A stretch of 64,000 nucleotides of DNA from Centropus unirufus. Lineage: Eukaryota > Chordata > Aves > Cuculiformes > Centropidae. The translations under genes and the position numbers were made by a program. The stretch spans positions 1 through 64,000 of the forward strand of contig VYZI01000570.1 of the NCBI GenBank assembly GCA_013397695.1, in the 5' to 3' direction. Position 1 is the first letter of the stretch. Each line of letters begins with the position of its first letter. This document shows, one piece after another, positions 60,501 through 64,000 of the stretch. The notes beneath the pieces are model-generated. The model had not been told where the DNA came from, did no database searches, and saw only the letters and a program-made list of their open reading frames with translations.

Positions 60501-61248
60501 TTGATTTTTGTACTTGACACATTCTGCACCTTTGCCCTCTTCTGATGGCAGTGCGGTGACCTAGGCACAATATTCCCATCACTTGGGCGTGTGAATTTTG
60601 ACCCTTTTTTTTGTTTGGCAAGGCCCTGTGCTCAGATACCACATGAGATAACGTTTTTGCTTCTCCAGATGGGAAATAAAAACAGGATCTAGTGTTAGGC
60701 TGTTCTCAAAGCAGCTGTGGAGCCATTCAATGCGATACTAAAGAATTCTTCGTCCTCTATAACTTCGTAGGGTTTTGCTTGCCACCTTTCGTGGGCAAAA
60801 GGATGGACGCTTCTTCTTAGAGTGAGTGGCAAGGGCTACTGCAGTCCTTCCCGAGCCTTACGCTCCAGCTGTTATTGCTTTTTTCCTTCAGGTATGGTAC
60901 TGCCCATAGAATCACCAGGTTGGAAAAGACCTTTGAGATGATGGAGTCCAACCATGCCTATCTGCCATTAAACCATATTCCCAAGCACCTTATTTACCCG
61001 TCTTTTAAATACCTCTAGGGGTGGGGATTCAACCACCTCCCTGCGCAGCCTCTGCCAGTGCCCGATGACCCTTTTGGTGAAGGGGTCATCACCAGCAGTG
61101 CAGAGGAATTGAGTGAAGGGTCAGATGCGCTTGGCTTTCACTGTGCATTTGGTGGGTGCGAGAATTTCACTGAGAGCAGGTGCTTCTCTTCTGGCAAGTA
61201 AAGAATTCAGCTTTTCTGACTTCTTTCTCCCATTTTTCCTTCATGCAG
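57589..61248 (+). other. ZFHX3: ZFHX3 intron between first and second coding exons
   Basis: This 3,660-bp GT-AG intron has a GTGAGG donor and a pyrimidine-rich TTCATGCAG acceptor, and it is phase 1. The exon 2 frame stays open for 44 further codons into the intron and stops at TGA 57720-57722, so intron retention would give a 944-residue protein with no homeodomain. A CR1 fragment (60905-61092) ends about 155 bases before the acceptor. A pyrimidine tract ending CAG|GTATGG lies at about 60883-60897. Otherwise I see AT-balanced sequence with no coding signal. An alternative first exon for the short ATBF1-B isoform would be expected in or near this intron, but I cannot identify it. Confidence 0.93.
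60905..61092 (-). mobile_element. CR1 LINE fragment, reverse orientation, just before the second coding exon
   Basis: The + strand reads as the complement of a CR1 3' region: CATAGAATCACCAGGTTGGAAAAGACC at the start, GGAGTCCAACCATG, TCTTTTAAATACCTCTAGGG in the middle and CCCTTTTGGTGAAGG at the end. The wording differs from the other copies, so it is probably another CR1 subfamily. It stops about 155 bp before the ZFHX3 acceptor. Confidence 0.9.
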
Positions 61249-61745
61249 TGGGTGGAGAGATCCCCCTGGACATGCGCTTAGGTGGTGGACAGCTGGTGTC
61301 AGAGGAGCTAATGAACTTGGGTGAGAGTTTCACGCAAACGAATGACCCATCGCTGAAGCTCTTCCAGTGTGCTGTGTGCAACAAGTTCACTACAGATAAT
61401 TTGGACATGCTGGGCCTCCACATGAACGTGGAGCGTAGCCTCCCTGAAGACGAGTGGAAGGCAGTAATGGGGGACTCCTACCAGTGCAAGTTGTGCCGCT
61501 ACAACACGCAGCTCAAGGCAAACTTCCAACTCCACTGTAAGACGGACAAGCATGTGCAGAAATACCAGCTGGTAGCACATATCAAGGAGGGTGGCAAGGC
61601 CAATGAGTGGAGACTGAAGTGCGTGGCCATTGGGAATCCGGTACATCTGAAATGCAATGCGTGCGACTACTACACCAACAGTCTGGAGAAGCTGCGTCTT
61701 CACACGGTGAACTCGAGGCACGAGGCCAGCCTGAAGCTCTATAAG
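61249..61745 (+). CDS. ZFHX3: ZFHX3 second coding exon (codons 901-1066)
   Basis: This exon continues ZFHX3 in frame. Its 497 bases plus the one carried base make 166 codons, ending in phase 0 after Leu-Tyr-Lys. It is bounded by a TTCATGCAG acceptor (AG at 61247-61248) and a GTAAGA donor at 61746. It carries a degenerate finger (C941/C944/H958, with no clear second His) and two standard fingers: C980/C983/H996/H1002 and C1036/C1039/H1052/H1058. The long linker between these two, about residues 1003-1035, matches the family. The ATG at 61272 (Met909) corresponds to the position where the short ATBF1-B isoform is known to start in mammals, given the few-residue difference in numbering. The remaining fingers and all four homeodomains must lie in exons right of the window. 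No frame disruption is visible. Confidence 0.96.
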
Positions 61746-63131
61746 GTAAGAGTTGGCTTTGCTTCATCTTTCTTCATTACCCAAGTGCTGGAACAAAGAA
61801 AAATCTGGTCTGAATCGCAGTGGATTATGATCCTTTGGAAACGAGCTGCTCAGATCTCTCCAGTGGGACCCAGTCTCACTTGTGGTGCAGCTCTTCAGCC
61901 TGTGTTCTGGTGGCAGCTGTGGTTGTTAAAGCCTTAGGCCAACGGGTGTTGATGTCAAAAGTGCTTTATGGGGGCTTGCGTGTCTTGTGATACTTTATGT
62001 GTTAGATGATAGTTTTGCACACACATTCAGTAGTTGTTGAAAACTTTGTGTAAGATGGTATTTGCCATGCTTCTGTTGGCTCTTTTCCTTGAGCCAGTTT
62101 AACCCATACAAGGGTCTTTATCGGTGCTCAAAGGCCTTTGCTGTTGTCGGGGAAGTATGTCCATCCTGGCATGGAGAAGGCTGGGTGGATGAAGTAAAGA
62201 GGGGTAGAGAAGGGCCATGGTCTCTGTGCTTTTATCCTCTGCGTATGTTAGAGCTGGAATCTGTAAACCAAGTGTTGCTTGAGGCTGAAAAATGGAGAGG
62301 GCTGGAAGAGAAACCTGTGTGCATGTGCATGTGCTTCAGCGTGCGTAAGGGCAGGCTGTGTGTGGAGGCGCTACAGGTTTCCATGCACAGCAGTATTTGG
62401 CCTCTGACTGCCATCTTCTTTTCTTTATTGGTTTTTTTTTTCCCTCCTTTATTTTCTGTCTTCTTTATAAGCTTCTTGCCTTTCTTGACTTATTTCTGCC
62501 GTTCACAACCCCCTCCCCTCGCTGGCCTGAACCCTGTGGGCTGTAACCCAAGAGGAGCTCCGGATACAGTCAATAGTCCTTTCACTCGTGCAGCAGAATT
62601 GCTCCAGACGTTTCTATTGATTTTCACTGGACTTAAAGCTTCACCTTTTTCTCTAATCATCCCATAATGGGTTTAGTATGAACAGTCAGGTACGAATTGC
62701 CATAAATCTAAGCAGCCGCATCCCTTCCATTCACACATGCTGTCCCGCTCATTGTCTTCTCATTTCTCTCAGATTTCTTTATATTCTTTCCCTCCTAATC
62801 CTTTTCTTTATTGCTTTTCCCCAGATGCAGTGAGGTTTTTTTTTTAATGTGCGAGTGTATATGTACACACAGGTTGTATTTTGTGCTTCTGAATTATTTC
62901 TTTGAGTATTTTTCTTTATGTAATGGGAATTTAGAAGTTGACATTGAACTGTACGGTAGCCCACCCACATCACAATGCAGATACATTAGATTTCAAAACT
63001 CCTGAATTTTCCCTAGGGATGAGGAGTTCCAGCAAATTCAGGGAGGAAAGTGACAACCAAGAGGATCATGGAAGGTTTGCCTTGAACTGTAGTCGGTGAA
63101 CCTGCCTGGAGTTGATGAGGAACTGCCCAAC

Positions 63132-63188
63132 TGTTCCAACCCCTCTGCCATGGGCAGGGACACCTCCCACTGGATCAGGTTGCTCAGC
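63132..63188 (-). mobile_element. Short CR1 remnant, reverse orientation
   Basis: GTTCCAACCCCTCTGCCATG followed by GGCAGGGACACCTCCCACTG is the complement of the CR1 3' region. Only about 57 bp can be recognised. Confidence 0.85.
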
Positions 63189-63757
63189 TGCATGTGTTTC
63201 AGCTGAGCTCACTATTGAGCCCAGGACTGCTGTGACAATTGCTGTTGCCATCATCAGCTGAAACCCACCACAAGAGCAGAGTCTAGCTGGAAAACAGCTC
63301 TATGCATGTGCTTCATAGTTTGGGGTACAAAAGAGTTGTTTGAAAGCTCTGTTGTGACTTTTAACACATAATATTTTTTTAACTACACACTGCAAAAGTT
63401 TAGAAATTATTTTTCTAAACCCTTCACCTGTAGTAGTTTTACTGGGGAAGAAGCCAAAGTGGCAGTGGAATCGTCTCACTCTGAGGGGAAAGAGGGGAAA
63501 AAAGAGAAGAAACCCCTTCAAAGTCAGACTGCAGGACAGCCATAGATGCTTGTAATAAAGATTCCTGTGTGCTTTCCTCAGACAGGTGGAGAGAAATTGT
63601 GAAATTTTAGGTTTGTGCAAGACCTGGGCAGTTCTCAGAGCTATTACAGCTCTGCATCACTTTTGCTGTGTGAGCAACAGAACACCAGCCGGAGAATTAC
63701 AATTTTCAGAGAGATGAGCTCTATTGTATGGTCCTTACAGGAGCTTTCTCGCGTGCC

Positions 63758-63765
63758 TATATAAG
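63758..63765 (+). promoter_or_regulatory. TATA-box-like word in intron
   Basis: TATATAAG, within CCTATATAAGGCC, fits the TATA consensus. No initiator, CpG island or coding exon is visible downstream before the window ends, so it may be fortuitous. Confidence 0.2.
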
Positions 63766-64000
63766 GCCTGTAGCAGGGGACAGCTGGATTCACGATGTTT
63801 TGCTCTGTATCAGTTTGACTTCATGGAAAAACCTGACTGTGGATCAAGCAAGCTTCAGTGCAGTCCTTCCAGTCTCCAGAGTGGTTGCAATGCCATGTCT
63901 CCTTTGATAGCTGGGAAGATGCAGCGGGAGTGGGGGTAGTTCACAGAACGGTTTCTCTTCTCTCAGGCCTTGGTGTGGTCTGCAGTAAATTGAGATTGAT

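Larger units (their letters stand above)
61746..64000 (+). other. ZFHX3: ZFHX3 intron after the second coding exon (5' part)
   Basis: The intron starts with a GTAAGA donor and runs off the window. It contains a T-rich stretch (about 62415-62520), a short CR1 remnant (63132-63188) and a TATA-box-like word at 63758-63765. No further ZFHX3 exon is recognisable before the right edge. The open frame that runs from exon 3 into this intron and stops at about 61937 is read-through. Confidence 0.9.

Noticed and set aside
61113..61937. 274-codon open frame as a single exon
   Set aside because: Only 61249-61745 matches ZFHX3. The ends are intron, shown by a good acceptor and donor and by loss of family similarity.
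1..64000. CRISPR array, operon, prophage or other prokaryotic system
   Set aside because: The repeats are CR1 fragments and minisatellites, and the only genes are spliced vertebrate exons.

Overview
The window comes from a vertebrate nuclear genome, most likely a bird. Two spliced coding exons on the + strand encode the N-terminal third of ZFHX3 (ATBF1), the zinc finger homeobox 3 transcription factor. Scattered truncated CR1 LINE fragments are the only interspersed repeats I recognise. CR1 with no SINE or mammalian LINE is typical of birds. Turtles and crocodilians also carry CR1, so the class call is an inference and the species is not resolved.

Layout: positions 1-54841 hold no recognisable protein-coding exon and are best read as intron 1 of ZFHX3, possibly with its 5' noncoding exon and promoter. 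A CpG-rich block at about 960-3240 is the best promoter candidate. The first coding exon spans 54842-57588, with the ATG at 54888 and a strong GTGAGG donor. Intron 2 is 3.66 kb (57589-61248). The next coding exon spans 61249-61745, and the following intron runs off the right edge. Joined, the two exons give 1066 codons in an uninterrupted frame. They cover most of the N-terminal C2H2 fingers, a Glu/Asp-rich tract and a poly-Ala tract. The homeodomains lie beyond the window.

Intron 1 contains short stretches that look like conserved regulatory DNA: clustered homeodomain, POU, GATA, FOX, RFX, AP-1, RUNX-type and ZNF143-type words in quiet, AT-balanced sequence. It also holds three minisatellites within 1.8 kb, a perfect 64-bp tandem duplication, four CR1 fragments (plus one at 51848-52295), a long purine run and several perfect inverted repeats. 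The densest inverted repeats sit inside the CpG block.

I found no second protein gene, no tRNA or rRNA, and no CRISPR or prokaryotic element. Most short open frames in the window are chance frames in intronic DNA. The most interesting points are the paired hairpins in the CpG block, the candidate enhancers, the upstream ORF overlapping the ZFHX3 start codon, and the internal ATG in the second coding exon that fits the start of the short ATBF1-B protein. All regulatory calls rest on motif reading only, because conservation could not be tested here.
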